Shown: positions 6,934 to 16,119, numbered from the stretch's first letter. The stretch: 64,000 bases of DNA from JAANXG01 sp049583715 (GCA_049583715.1 JBAUWJ010000152.1:1-64000); one strand, 5' to 3'. Notes: generated from the sequence alone by a model not told the origin. Numbers and translations are program-made.

Positions 6934-7295
6934 CGAGATGGACGATCGCGACCGCCGGCGGCTCTGCGGAAAATACTCGCTGGAGGCCGAGTTCCGCGGC
7001 AGGGGGCGAATCGTACAAAAAGCGTTGCTGCACCGCAAGCACTCGATCCCCGCCGCCGGGCGCACAAGCAGTCAAGCCGGAACAGCTCCGGGAGCTCTCC
7101 TCCCATCCCGGAAAGTCCGGCATAACCCGGCGACACTTCGCCCGTTAAGGAGTTGATTTCATTGGGACTTCACCCGGTGTCACAAGCACTTGTAGTACAC
7201 TACGGAACTCAATCGCGTGCCGGGGCAGTCCGCCCAGTCGCCGGATCGTTGCACCGTTCGCTGCAACTTCATACACACCTTCGCTGGCCACGACC
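6934..7295. other. Intergenic, 362 bp
   Basis: Lies between tRNA-Cys (leftward) and the membrane protein gene (rightward), so it must hold promoters for both. I see no strong -35/-10 pair and no gene; the open frames across it are shadows of the tRNA region. Confidence 0.5.
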
Positions 7296-8267
7296 ATGAT
7301 CCCGACAGAGCTGCGCGGCTCTCCCCCATCGGATGATGCTCCGAAGAGCCCGAAGTGGCTCGTGATCACCAGGCGCGCTCTGCACATCGGATTCGTGCTC
7401 GCGATCTGCGGCTATCTGGTCTACCGACTCTCCGAGCTCGGTTGGTACGAAGTACTCGCCTCGTTGCCGGTGTCCCCCTGGTTCTATGTCCTGTTCGTGG
7501 TGCGGTTTCTCAGTTTGCCGCTGTTCGAAATCGTCATCTATCGGCGTTTCTGGCGGTTCTCCATCCCACGCTCGATTCCCGTGTTCCTGCGCAAGCGCGT
7601 CTACAACCACGCGCTTCTGGACTACTCCGGAGAGGCCTATTTCTATCTCTGGGCCCAGAAGAACTCCCGCGACCCCGAGACGAGAACCTTCTCGATTATC
7701 AAGGATGTGAACATCGCGTCGGCCATCGTCTCCATTGCGGTCATGATCGCGCTGCTGCTGGCCTTTGCCAATTCGAGCTCGGTTCACCAGATCGACAGGT
7801 TCTTTCCGTCCGCCAATGTTTACCTCTGGGTCTTCTCGTCGTTCAGCTTCGTCTCGCTGTGCTTCCTTGTCGCTTTCCGGCGCCGCGTCGTGTTCCTGCC
7901 GGCCACCGACATGGCGGCTGTGTCGGCAATTCATATCGTGCGCCTCGCCGTGGTGCTTCTCCTTCAGGCCCTGCAGTGGTGGGTCGCGATACCGGCGGTG
8001 CCGCTCATGGACTGGCTGTTCTTCCTCACGCTGTACATGGTTGTGGGGCGCCTGCCCTTCGTCCCAAGCAAGGATCTGACCTTCCTCGCCGTCGCCGTCG
8101 CGTTCGCCGGCACCGTACCGGCCGAGGAAACCGCCATCAGCGCCATGTTCCTCGCCAACCTGGCCTTGTATCAGATCGCCAACCTGTTCGTGTATACGGG
8201 AACGTCCTTCAAGGACCACGCAATGTTCATAGGCAAGGCCGAAAGACGGCAGTCCCGCCATGCCTAG
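7296..8267 (+). CDS. Integral membrane protein, lysylphosphatidylglycerol synthase TM-like (UPF0104/flippase-like)
   Basis: 323 residues with about eight hydrophobic segments (for example IGFVLAICGYLVYRL near 32-46, WFYVLFVVRFLSLPLF, ASAIVSIAVMIALLLAF, VYLWVFSSFSFVSLCFLVAF, a pair near 215-250, and LTFLAVAVAFAGTVP). The layout resembles the LPG-synthase transmembrane family, which includes putative polyprenol-linked glycan flippases. The stop overlaps the next start by 8 nt. With the glycosyltransferases nearby, a role in glycan or lipid-linked sugar translocation is plausible but unproven. Confidence 0.6.
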   Translation: MIPTELRGSPPSDDAPKSPKWLVITRRALHIGFVLAICGYLVYRLSELGWYEVLASLPVSPWFYVLFVVRFLSLPLFEIVIYRRFWRFSIPRSIPVFLRKRVYNHALLDYSGEAYFYLWAQKNSRDPETRTFSIIKDVNIASAIVSIAVMIALLLAFANSSSVHQIDRFFPSANVYLWVFSSFSFVSLCFLVAFRRRVVFLPATDMAAVSAIHIVRLAVVLLLQALQWWVAIPAVPLMDWLFFLTLYMVVGRLPFVPSKDLTFLAVAVAFAGTVPAEETAISAMFLANLALYQIANLFVYTGTSFKDHAMFIGKAERRQSRHA

Positions 8268-9081
8268 CGCCTCCGGTGACACCACGGGGGGGATGATCCG
8301 GTCGAAAGCCGGTGGACCACACGGCGTCTCGACGATCAGCGCCCACGCCCTGCGGCTGGTCAGGTACTGTTGGCGCCTGGCGACACAACCGGACAGGGTC
8401 GTGCTGGATTCCAGCCGGCTGCTGGTCCCGGACATCTGCTCGGGCCAGGTGCGCCGCAGCATCTACGCCGGGCTGTACGAAGGCAGCGAGGTCAAAGCCG
8501 TAAGGAAGTTCGTCGGCGAGGGAGAGGTCGTCATCGATGCGGGTGCTTCAATCGGGTACCTGAGCCTCCAGATCGCCAGGATCGTCGGCTCCGATAATCT
8601 CTACGCCGTGGAAGCAAACCGGGACCTCCTGTCCCATATCGAAGCGAATTTCCGGGAGAATGGAGTTCCCTGCCCCCATCTGATTCACGGCCTGGTGTCC
8701 GCGCCCGGCCATACGGAGCGGCCTTTCAACATATCCAGAGAGATCTGGTCGTCCTCCGTGCTGGATCGGGGGAACACGGCCAAGGTCGACGTCGTGCCCT
8801 GTGTCGATCTGGACGAGATGCTGGAAGAGACGGGCGCCACGGTGCTGGTCTGCGACATAGAGGGGGGCGAATGCGAGCTGATCCAGCAATGCCGGTTCCC
8901 GGGGTTGAAAACGATCATCATGGAGCTTCATCCGGACCTGTTCACGGGGCTCGACGTCCCCGGGGCCCTCGCCTCGCTGGGCGGCCGGAGTTTCGGCCTT
9001 CGCGAGATCGTCGACGGGAAAGTCTACGTATTCACCCGTCAGGACGACCAGGAGCGATCGCGCAGCACCAGCTCGTCCTGA
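8260..9081 (+). CDS. FkbM-family SAM-dependent methyltransferase
   Basis: 273 residues. GEVVIDAGASIGYLSLQIARIV (about 88-109) is methyltransferase motif I as found in FkbM proteins, followed by LYAVEANRDLLSHIEANF (motif II acidic residue). VDVVPCVDLDEML and VLVCDIEGGECELI are the characteristic FkbM C-terminal motifs (usually L-K-I/C-D-I-E-G-x-E). It overlaps the upstream membrane gene by 8 nt. FkbM enzymes O-methylate sugars or polyketides; here a glycan substrate fits the neighbours. Its 3' end overlaps the convergent glycosyltransferase gene by 43 bp. Confidence 0.85.
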   Translation: MPSASGDTTGGMIRSKAGGPHGVSTISAHALRLVRYCWRLATQPDRVVLDSSRLLVPDICSGQVRRSIYAGLYEGSEVKAVRKFVGEGEVVIDAGASIGYLSLQIARIVGSDNLYAVEANRDLLSHIEANFRENGVPCPHLIHGLVSAPGHTERPFNISREIWSSSVLDRGNTAKVDVVPCVDLDEMLEETGATVLVCDIEGGECELIQQCRFPGLKTIIMELHPDLFTGLDVPGALASLGGRSFGLREIVDGKVYVFTRQDDQERSRSTSSS

Positions 9082-9851
9082 CGCCGGCGGCGCAGCCGCG
9101 GGCCGAGAAACCCGTAGAAGTACCACTCTTTCATGGCGAACGGTGTCAGGTGGTAGAGGATCCGCTCCAGGAGGTCCCAGCGAACCGCCTTTCTGTCCTG
9201 CCTGCGGTCCGAGGGCATACACCACAGATCGTAGTTGTAGACCGTGCGACCCAGGCGCAGGACGCGATTGACGAGCTCGTGATCCTTAACGACATAAGGC
9301 CAGACACGCCGCGAATAGCCGCCGGCACGCTTCAGGATCTCGGTGTTGAAGCACATGCCGTAACCGCCGGTGTGGCACTGATTGCGGAACACGCGGGACA
9401 TGATCTGACCCTTGAGCCTGGCCAGTTTCGCGATACCGCTGCGGGGATGGGTATAGATGTCCATCGCCATGACGGCCGCTGTCTCCTCGTCGGCCCGCTC
9501 GAATATCGAGTCCGCGAGCGACAGGTAGTGAGGCGGGTAATAGGTGTCGGCGTCGCAGATGGCGACGTAATCCGTGTCCACCCCGGCGATGCCCGCCTCC
9601 AGGGCGTAGACCTGGCCCGGCCGGCGCTCATTGAGAAACAGCACCTCGATGTCCTGCACGGCGGCGACCGCGCGGCGACAGATCAGCTCTGACGAGTCCG
9701 TCGAGCCGTTGTTCACGAGAATCAGCTTGAAGCCGCCCAGAGTCTGATCGAGCAGCGATCTCAGGGTGCGCTCGATGAACCGCTCTTCATTGAAATAAGG
9801 TATGACTACCGACCATGAGCGCCTGCTTGTCTGAGTCGGTGTTTTCTTCAT
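9039..9851 (-). CDS. Glycosyltransferase family 2
   Basis: From the ATG at 9851 (MKKTPTQTSRR; the frame opens further upstream at 9959 but that part is not GT2-like) the protein has 270 residues. WSVVIPYFNEERFIERTLRSLLDQT is the GT-A N-terminus, LILVNNGSTDSSE the nucleotide-binding motif, and YVAICDADTYYPPHYL the DxD metal motif. No strong C-terminal membrane segments are visible, so it is probably cytosolic or peripherally bound. It is convergent with, and overlaps, the FkbM gene. Confidence 0.88.
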   Translation of the reverse strand: MKKTPTQTSRRSWSVVIPYFNEERFIERTLRSLLDQTLGGFKLILVNNGSTDSSELICRRAVAAVQDIEVLFLNERRPGQVYALEAGIAGVDTDYVAICDADTYYPPHYLSLADSIFERADEETAAVMAMDIYTHPRSGIAKLARLKGQIMSRVFRNQCHTGGYGMCFNTEILKRAGGYSRRVWPYVVKDHELVNRVLRLGRTVYNYDLWCMPSDRRQDRKAVRWDLLERILYHLTPFAMKEWYFYGFLGPRLRRRRQDELVLRDRSWSS

Positions 9852-10136
9852 GGCGTACCGGTCTGTGTGTTCAGAGTCTTCCCGCCGCGAACGGCCGCTG
9901 CAAGGCGCTGCGCCGTTCGGCAAACGAAGACCGGGCTCGAAAACAAGTTGTGGATCCAAGACGGAAAACGTAGAATCCCGCGCCGAAAGGGAGAGTTCCT
10001 ATAAGCCCTCGGGAGGCGAGTTTATCGGGATTTTCAGCCGTCTTGTGCCCTGAAACCAGATCATAGCCAACTGATTAAATACAAACGCGTATTCGTAGTC
10101 AACGGAAGCTATCTGTACGTTTCTGACGGCTCGATC

Positions 10137-11234
10137 GTGACGTTGCGGCGTTTAGTGGATTTCCTCAGGGCAGGGGGCGTCGAAGTGACCGTAGTCTGCG
10201 GCGCCCGGTCCACCTCCGACGGGAGCTCGCACCCTGATTATATCGCCCAGGTACCGTCCGTCCCACTCCCCTTCGAGCCCGAGTATCGTCTTCCAGGCGG
10301 CTTGACGCGCACCGTAAAGCGGACGCTTCTCGCGAACCCCGACACCCTGATCCACCTGGGTGCGCCGGATACGCTGGCGGTTTCCTGCCTGCGCTTCGCC
10401 CGTCGCCATGGACTGCCCGTCGTCTCCTCCTTTCACAGCAATATCGTGTCGTATTTCCGCTATCTGCGGCTCCCCAGAGTCCTGGAGAGCCTCGGCTGGG
10501 CGTACTTTCGCTGGTTCTACGGGCGCTGCGACCAGGTATACGTCCCCACCGAATCCATGCGGGTGGAACTCGAGCGCCATGGGGTCCGGGCCAATTATCT
10601 GCTGTGGCCGCGGGGCGTGGACCGGGAGCGCTTCTCACCGGCCCACCGCTGCGAGGAATGGCGCTCGACCCACGGGGCGGCCCCCGAGGACATCATCGTC
10701 CTGTTCGTAGCGCGATTGAAATGGGAGAAGAATCTGAAGATGCTGTGCAGGATTATCGAGCGGCTCCACGCGCGATCCCCGCACATCAGGACCGTTATCG
10801 TCGGTGAAGGGGTCGCTTACAAGCACCTGACACAGCATCTCCCCGAAACGCGGTTCACCGGGCGGCTGGGCGGCACCGAGCTGGCCAAGGCCTACGCCTC
10901 CTCGGATGTCTTTCTCTACCCCAGCACCACGGATACCTTCGGCAACGTGACCCTGGAAGCCATGGCCTCGGGCCTGCCGGCGGTTTGCGCCGATGCGCCG
11001 GGCTCGCGGAACCTGGTGCGCTCGGGACAAACCGGCTATCTCGCGGACCCGGATTCCGTCGAGCAGTTCAGCGACTGCGTCACCCGGCTGGCGGAGGATA
11101 CGGCGCTGCGGCGGCGGATGTCGCGGGCGGCCGTGCAGGACAGCGCCCGCTACGACTGGGATTCGGTCATGCACGCCATCTGCGGCTATTACGACGATCT
11201 GTACCAGCACAGACACACTGGCCCCAAACATTGA
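10137..11234 (+). CDS. Glycosyltransferase family 4 (GT-B); N-terminus probably extends upstream
   Basis: 365 residues from GTG 10137. The C-terminal GT-B donor domain is clear: VLFVARLKWEKNLKML, VIVGEGVAYKHL, FTGRLGGTELAKAYASSDVFLYPSTTDTFGNVTLEAMASGLPAV (the E-x7-E region of GT4). The N-terminal acceptor domain includes SSFHSNIVSYFRY. In-frame codons upstream of the GTG (10074-10136) encode KRVFVVNGSYLYVSDGSIVT, which matches the normal GT4 N-terminus, yet no ATG/GTG/TTG precedes it before the stop at 10002. The true start may therefore be a rare codon (for example ATT 10074). Confidence 0.85.
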   Translation: MTLRRLVDFLRAGGVEVTVVCGARSTSDGSSHPDYIAQVPSVPLPFEPEYRLPGGLTRTVKRTLLANPDTLIHLGAPDTLAVSCLRFARRHGLPVVSSFHSNIVSYFRYLRLPRVLESLGWAYFRWFYGRCDQVYVPTESMRVELERHGVRANYLLWPRGVDRERFSPAHRCEEWRSTHGAAPEDIIVLFVARLKWEKNLKMLCRIIERLHARSPHIRTVIVGEGVAYKHLTQHLPETRFTGRLGGTELAKAYASSDVFLYPSTTDTFGNVTLEAMASGLPAVCADAPGSRNLVRSGQTGYLADPDSVEQFSDCVTRLAEDTALRRRMSRAAVQDSARYDWDSVMHAICGYYDDLYQHRHTGPKH

Positions 11235-11270
11235 GGCGACCCCGGGACGCCCGGACCGAACGCGCCGGGT

Positions 11271-12863
11271 TCAGGAGCTGCGGCCGTCGATGAAACGCAG
11301 CTTGACCAGATCGTTTCCGTACGAGCCGGCGAGTTGCTTCAGCTCTCCGGCATTGCCTTGGAGGTCGACGATCTGGATGGTCGGGTCGATGAAGCCCATC
11401 GCGGGGAGGACGCCGCTGATCTGCAGCCTGGGCTTGTCCAACAGGGTCCTGTAGTAGGCCGCCCACTCGTCGTGGCTGGGGTAATGGACCCACAAGCTAC
11501 TCGAGAGCATGATTCTCTCGTACTGAAAGCTCGATATCGCGGCGTATCGATAATGGTGTCCGCGCACGACCCCGGGCCGCAGGAAGGCTACGGAGACCTG
11601 GTCCGGGCGCGTATCCGTGAGAGTTTCACATTGCACACCGAAGCAGTCGCGCGTGTAGTGCTCGATCACGATCGGACCGGGTAAACGGTCCAGTATCCGC
11701 CCGGCGACGTCGCGGGTATCCAGGGCCAGCGCCTGATTGTACTTGCAGCTCAGGGAATACGCCGGCAGAGACAACAGGCACAGGGCCACCAACGGCAGAG
11801 CGGACCCCGGCTTCGGTCCCGGCCACGACGCGACCTTCTCGAGCATCATCCCCGTGGTGATCGCCAGCAGGGGCACGAGGGGCATCGCATACCGCATGAA
11901 GTCCGGGAACGGCTTCATCGGGGTCGATTCGATCATCATGTAGTAGCCGCCGAGGGCGACCAGCAAGGTGCGGGTCGTCGTCGGATGGTCTCGCCATCCC
12001 AGCACCAGCCACAATGAAGCCACCAGGGCCGGAATCAGCAGCCACGAGGTCATGCCCGGCTGCAGGCTCGCAAGCAGATGAAAGGTCCACAGGAATTGGA
12101 ACGGCAGGATTTTCGCCTGGTGGCCCTCGATGGGATGGATCAACTCGTTGCCGAGCCCGTGTAGAAAGTTCCCGGGATCGAGAAACAGCGGCGCATTGAC
12201 GACCAGAAATACCACGCAGGCCGTCAACAGCGCGCGACGCGTGGCCCGGCGAAAAGCTTCCTCATCGAAACCGTCCCCGGCGAGCCGCGGCACCGACCAG
12301 GCGAGCAGCAGCACGGCGGCGCCGATGTACTTCGATGACATCGCGAGGCCCGAGGCCACCCCGAAAACCACCCATCGAAGCCGGGAAGGCACCCGGATCA
12401 TGGCCATCAACGCGGCGAGGCTCAAGGTAGTGAAGCAGACGAACCAGGCGTCCTCCTTGAGGTAGTGCATGTGGACCACCGTCAACGGCGCTACAGCGGT
12501 GGCCAGCGCGCAGCCCAGGGCGGTGGCGCGGCCGACGAACCAGCGGGCGAGGAGATAACTTGCGAGCACGAAACCGATCCCGAACAAGGCAGCCACTTGG
12601 CGCCCCAGCAACAGCACCTGCTCAGCGTCTGACACATGTCGCAGCCACGCCGCCGCTTTGATGGTCAACAGCATGAGGATCGGGTGAAAGAAATCCTCCG
12701 TGCCCCGCAGAACGAACAACACCTTCTTGGCGCTCTCCGGATTATGCCCCGGGGAGTAGTCGATGTTCTGGTTGAAAAGGTGGTAACAGAAAGCGGCCAG
12801 CAACACCAGGACGACCGGCACCAGCCAGGCGCCGATCTCCGGTCTGCGGCCGGAGCTCAACAC
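11271..12863 (-). CDS. Family 39-like (PMT/ArnT-type) membrane glycosyltransferase
   Basis: About 531 residues if started at GTG 12863; the longer frame up to 12962 would run into tRNA-Gly. Roughly ten or more TM segments (WLVPVVLVLLAAFCYHLF, LLLGRQVAALFGIGFVLASYLLARWF and others) with an acidic first loop (QNIDYSPGHNPES), as in PMT_2/GT39 enzymes that use polyprenyl-phosphate sugars. A soluble C-terminal part of about 150 residues follows. It is expected to add sugar to a lipid or protein on the outer face of the inner membrane. Substrate not inferable. Confidence 0.78.
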   Translation of the reverse strand: MLSSGRRPEIGAWLVPVVLVLLAAFCYHLFNQNIDYSPGHNPESAKKVLFVLRGTEDFFHPILMLLTIKAAAWLRHVSDAEQVLLLGRQVAALFGIGFVLASYLLARWFVGRATALGCALATAVAPLTVVHMHYLKEDAWFVCFTTLSLAALMAMIRVPSRLRWVVFGVASGLAMSSKYIGAAVLLLAWSVPRLAGDGFDEEAFRRATRRALLTACVVFLVVNAPLFLDPGNFLHGLGNELIHPIEGHQAKILPFQFLWTFHLLASLQPGMTSWLLIPALVASLWLVLGWRDHPTTTRTLLVALGGYYMMIESTPMKPFPDFMRYAMPLVPLLAITTGMMLEKVASWPGPKPGSALPLVALCLLSLPAYSLSCKYNQALALDTRDVAGRILDRLPGPIVIEHYTRDCFGVQCETLTDTRPDQVSVAFLRPGVVRGHHYRYAAISSFQYERIMLSSSLWVHYPSHDEWAAYYRTLLDKPRLQISGVLPAMGFIDPTIQIVDLQGNAGELKQLAGSYGNDLVKLRFIDGRSS

Positions 12864-12917
12864 AGGAAGGGTGCACCCGGCGGACAGGCCGGGACGGTGT
12901 ACGGCACAGGGAAATTC

Positions 12918-12993
12918 TGGAGCGGGAAACGAGGTTCGAACTCGCGACCTTCGCCTTGGCAAGGCGACGCTCTACCAGCTGAGCTATTCCCGC
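12918..12993 (-). tRNA. glyW: tRNA-Gly(GCC)
   Basis: The minus strand reads GCGGGAATAGCTCAGCTGGT, anticodon loop TTGCCAA within CGCC/GGCG, T arm GAGTTCGAACCTC, acceptor TTCCCGC, U73 and an encoded CCA (12918-12920). It follows pgsA on the same strand, as E. coli glyW does. Confidence 0.96.
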
Positions 12994-13057
12994 TGCGTAG
13001 AAGGGCGAGTAATTTTCTAGTCACATCCAGGCCTTGTCAAGTGCCGGGCCTCGAGGA

Positions 13058-13645
13058 TCAGGACGGCTCCTGCCCGCTCAGCGCGGGCCACGCGGATCTC
13101 AAATAGGCGAACATCGACCACAGAGTGAGGGCGGCCGCGAGATACAGCAACCATTCGCCCACGATGATGGTCGGTATACCCATGAACTTGTACTTGTACA
13201 CGAGCATGGTGATGGCGACCATCTGCAGCAGCGTCTTGGACTTCCCGACCAGGGACACCGCGACGCTCGCGCGCTTGCCGAGCTCGGCCATCCATTCCCG
13301 CAGCGCCGACACGGTGATCTCGCGACCGATGATCACCGCGGCGGTGATGGCGAACAGTATGCTGCTGAAGACCGAAGCCTGGATCTTGTGGTCTCCCACC
13401 AGCAGGACGAGGGCCGTCGTGACGATCAGCTTGTCCGCCACCGGGTCCAGGAATGCTCCGAAGGAGGAGGACTGCTCGAGTCGTCTGGCCAGAAAGCCGT
13501 CCAGCCAGTCCGTGACCCCGGCAATGATGAATATCCAGGCGGCCCACACCGGCGACCACGCGTAGGGCAGCCAGTACACGACCACGAAGACCGGGACCAG
13601 AGCGATCCGCAGCAGCGTCAATATATTCGGAATGGTATACGTCAC
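13058..13645 (-). CDS. pgsA: CDP-diacylglycerol-glycerol-3-phosphate 3-phosphatidyltransferase
   Basis: 195 residues starting MTYTIPNILTLLRIALVP. It carries the CDP-alcohol phosphotransferase signature D-x2-D-G-x2-A-R-x8-G-x3-D-x3-D at about 46-68 (DWLDGFLARR ... GAFLDPVADK) and several TM helices. It makes phosphatidylglycerol phosphate at the inner membrane. It lies just downstream of uvrC, with tRNA-Gly following, the conserved gammaproteobacterial arrangement. Confidence 0.96.
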   Translation of the reverse strand: MTYTIPNILTLLRIALVPVFVVVYWLPYAWSPVWAAWIFIIAGVTDWLDGFLARRLEQSSSFGAFLDPVADKLIVTTALVLLVGDHKIQASVFSSILFAITAAVIIGREITVSALREWMAELGKRASVAVSLVGKSKTLLQMVAITMLVYKYKFMGIPTIIVGEWLLYLAAALTLWSMFAYLRSAWPALSGQEPS

Positions 13646-13662
13646 GGCGCCGCGATTGTCTC

Positions 13663-15474
13663 CTATTGATGGAAGTGTTTGTAGATCCTGCGCGCCAGGT
13701 CCGAACTGATGCCGGGCACCTTCGAGAGGTCGTCTATTCCCGCCCTCTGAATCTCCTGGAGGCCACCCAGGTGCCTGAGCAGAGACTGGCGGCGCTTCTG
13801 GCCCACGCCGGGGATTTCCTGCAGCGAAGACGTGACCCGCGCCCTGGCCCGCCGCCGCCGGTGCCCGGTAATGGCGAAACGATGGGCTTCGTCCCGGATT
13901 TGTTGAATGAGATGCAGGCCCGTCGAGTGGGCGCGGGGGCGGATCGCGTGTCTCGTCCCGGACACGTACAGCTTCTCGAAACCCGGCTTGCGGGTGGGTC
14001 CCTTGGCCACGGCCATGATCGAGACGCCGTCTATCTGCAATTCCTCGAGAACCTCCTCGGCAACGGCGAGCTGCCCTTTGCCCCCGTCGATGATCAGGAG
14101 GTCGGGAACGCGCCCCTCCCCGTCCTTGAGCTTCTTGTACCGGCGTGAGAGGGCTTCCCTCAACGCCGCGTAGTCATCGCCCGGCGCCCCGGGCTTGACG
14201 TTGTATCGACGGTAGTCCGCGGTCTCCGGGCCGCCCTCGTCGAAGACGACACAGGAAACGACGGCGGCCTCTCCCTGCGTGTGGCTCACGTCCACGCATT
14301 CCATGCGCTGCGGCACCGCCTCGAGGCCCAGGATGCGCTGCAGCGATTCGCGCTTTTCCACCTGGCCGGCCTGCTCACAGAGGTGCCCCGCGAGGTGATG
14401 ACGGGCATTCTCCGTGGCGCTGTCGAGCAGGCGCGCCCTGCGTCCGCGCGGCCTCGCCTGGAGACGAACCTTCCGGCCTTCTCGCTCCGAGAGCATGCCT
14501 TCGATGAGTGCGGCGCCCCGCGGCGCCGGATGCACCAGGATCTGAGGCGGCACGGGCTTGTCCAGGTAGAACTGTCCCAGGAAGGCGCTCATCACCTCCT
14601 CCGCCCGGGTCTCCAGGTTGATCCTGGGGAAGAAAGCCTTGCTGCCACTGTGCCGGCCGGACCGTACGAAGGTCACGTCGATGCAGGCCGCGCCGGCCTC
14701 CATCGCCAGGGCCACGACGTCCCAGTCGCCGTCGCCGCTGCTGATGGACTGCGTCTCCTGGATGCGCGCGAGGGAGCGGATCCGGTCGCGATACATGGCG
14801 GCGGTCTCGAAATCCATCTCGGACGATGCCTTCTCCATGGTATCCGACAGGTAGTGATGCAGCCTGTCATTCCGGCCCTCGAGAAACAGCACCGCCTGCT
14901 CTACGTCCCGCCGGTATCGCTCAGCGTCGACATAGCCGACGCAGGGCGCGGTGCAGCGCTCGATCTGGTACTGCAGGCAGGGGCGCGAGCGGGTACGGTA
15001 GAAGGTGTCCTCGCACTGCCGGACGGGAAAGATCTTCTGGAGCTGCGCCAGGATCTCTCGCACCGCACCGGCGTTCGCGTAGGGACCGAAGTAGCGGCCC
15101 GGCTGGGAGCGGTTGCCGCGGTAGAAGCCGAGGCGGGGAAACTCGGTGCTGTCATCGAGATGGATGTAGGGATAGCTCTTGTCGTCCCGCAGCACGACGT
15201 TGTAGCGCGGCCGGTGCTTCTTGATGAGATTGTTCTCGAGCAGCAGGGCCTCGCTTTCCGTGTGGGTCCTGATGACCTCGATGTTTGCGACGTGACGCAT
15301 CATGGCCTGGGTCTTGGGCGGCAGCCCGCTCGAGCGGAAGTAGCTCGCGACCCGCTTCTTCAGGCTTCTGGCCTTGCCGACATAGATGGGTTCCCCCGCC
15401 GCGCTCATCATCTGATAAACGCCGGGAGAGTCGTCGAGGGTCGCCAGGAACGCTTTGGAATCGAATTCGGGCAT
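13663..15474 (-). CDS. uvrC: Excinuclease ABC subunit C
   Basis: 603 residues, normal length. An N-terminal GIY-YIG nuclease (GVYQMMSAAGEPIYVGKA at about 18-35), a central Cys cluster (CLQYQIERCTAPCVGYV), a UVR helical hairpin (about 205-240), an RNase H-like 5' nuclease domain (MECVDVSHTQG with the catalytic Asp; LLIDGGKGQL) and a C-terminal (HhH)2 domain (SLQEIPGVGQKRRQSLLRHLGGL). It makes both incisions in nucleotide excision repair with UvrAB. 17 bp separate it from pgsA. Confidence 0.98.
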   Translation of the reverse strand: MPEFDSKAFLATLDDSPGVYQMMSAAGEPIYVGKARSLKKRVASYFRSSGLPPKTQAMMRHVANIEVIRTHTESEALLLENNLIKKHRPRYNVVLRDDKSYPYIHLDDSTEFPRLGFYRGNRSQPGRYFGPYANAGAVREILAQLQKIFPVRQCEDTFYRTRSRPCLQYQIERCTAPCVGYVDAERYRRDVEQAVLFLEGRNDRLHHYLSDTMEKASSEMDFETAAMYRDRIRSLARIQETQSISSGDGDWDVVALAMEAGAACIDVTFVRSGRHSGSKAFFPRINLETRAEEVMSAFLGQFYLDKPVPPQILVHPAPRGAALIEGMLSEREGRKVRLQARPRGRRARLLDSATENARHHLAGHLCEQAGQVEKRESLQRILGLEAVPQRMECVDVSHTQGEAAVVSCVVFDEGGPETADYRRYNVKPGAPGDDYAALREALSRRYKKLKDGEGRVPDLLIIDGGKGQLAVAEEVLEELQIDGVSIMAVAKGPTRKPGFEKLYVSGTRHAIRPRAHSTGLHLIQQIRDEAHRFAITGHRRRRARARVTSSLQEIPGVGQKRRQSLLRHLGGLQEIQRAGIDDLSKVPGISSDLARRIYKHFHQ

Positions 15475-15486
15475 GTATCCGCTTCG

Positions 15487-16119
15487 CTATGCAAGGAGCT
15501 GACGAACTCGATCGAACACCTGCGCGAACATGGCTTCCGTCAAACGTCCCGTTTGCGTGTTGTACCGGCTGCAGTGATAGCTGTCCACCAGGGTCCTTCC
15601 CGCGGGCAGCTCATGGCGCGCCGCGTGAGCGAACCTGAACCCGGACTGCCTGAGGTCGAGCGCTCTGAGCACGGCGCGATGGGCGAGGACTCCCAATGCC
15701 AGAATGACAAGATCCGCCCGGGATTGTTCAATCTCCGACCTCAGGAAGCGGTTGCAGTTGATGACTTCCGAGTTCAAGGGCTTGTTCTCAGGCGGCAGGC
15801 ATTTCACGGCGTTGGTGATCCGGCAGTCTCGAAGCGCCAGCCCGTCGTCCGCCGAGTGGGATTCCGGCCGGGTGGCGAATCCGAACCGGTGCAGGGTCCT
15901 GTAGAGCAGGATTCCGGCATAATCCCCGGTAAACGGCCGCCCGCTGGCATTGGCCCCGTGCTTGCCGGGCGCCAGGCCGACGATGAGGAGCCGGGCATCG
16001 GGGTCACCGAACGGGGCCACCGGGGCACAATGGTAAGTGGGATGCTCGTTCGCGACGGCGCGCAGGAACTCCGCCAACCTGGCGCATCTGCGGCATCCCG
16101 GATCAAAGCTCGCGTTCAC
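15487..16119 (-). CDS. Uracil-DNA glycosylase, family 5-like (UdgB type)
   Basis: 210 residues. LLIVGLAPGKHGANASGRPFTGDYAG (about 44-69) is the family 5 motif (GLAPaxHGaNrtGRxFTGD), and HCSRYNTQTGRLT near the C-terminus is the second active-site motif. Four Cys (CRRC near the N-terminus, later CRITNAVKC) could bind an Fe-S cluster as in related families. It removes uracil or other deaminated bases from DNA. It sits 12 bp upstream of uvrC, so two repair genes are likely co-transcribed. Confidence 0.85.
   Translation of the reverse strand: MNASFDPGCRRCARLAEFLRAVANEHPTYHCAPVAPFGDPDARLLIVGLAPGKHGANASGRPFTGDYAGILLYRTLHRFGFATRPESHSADDGLALRDCRITNAVKCLPPENKPLNSEVINCNRFLRSEIEQSRADLVILALGVLAHRAVLRALDLRQSGFRFAHAARHELPAGRTLVDSYHCSRYNTQTGRLTEAMFAQVFDRVRQLLA

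Noticed and set aside
11271..12962. Longest possible start for the GT39-like gene
   Set aside because: That start lies within tRNA-Gly; a GTG at 12863 downstream of the tRNA is more reasonable.
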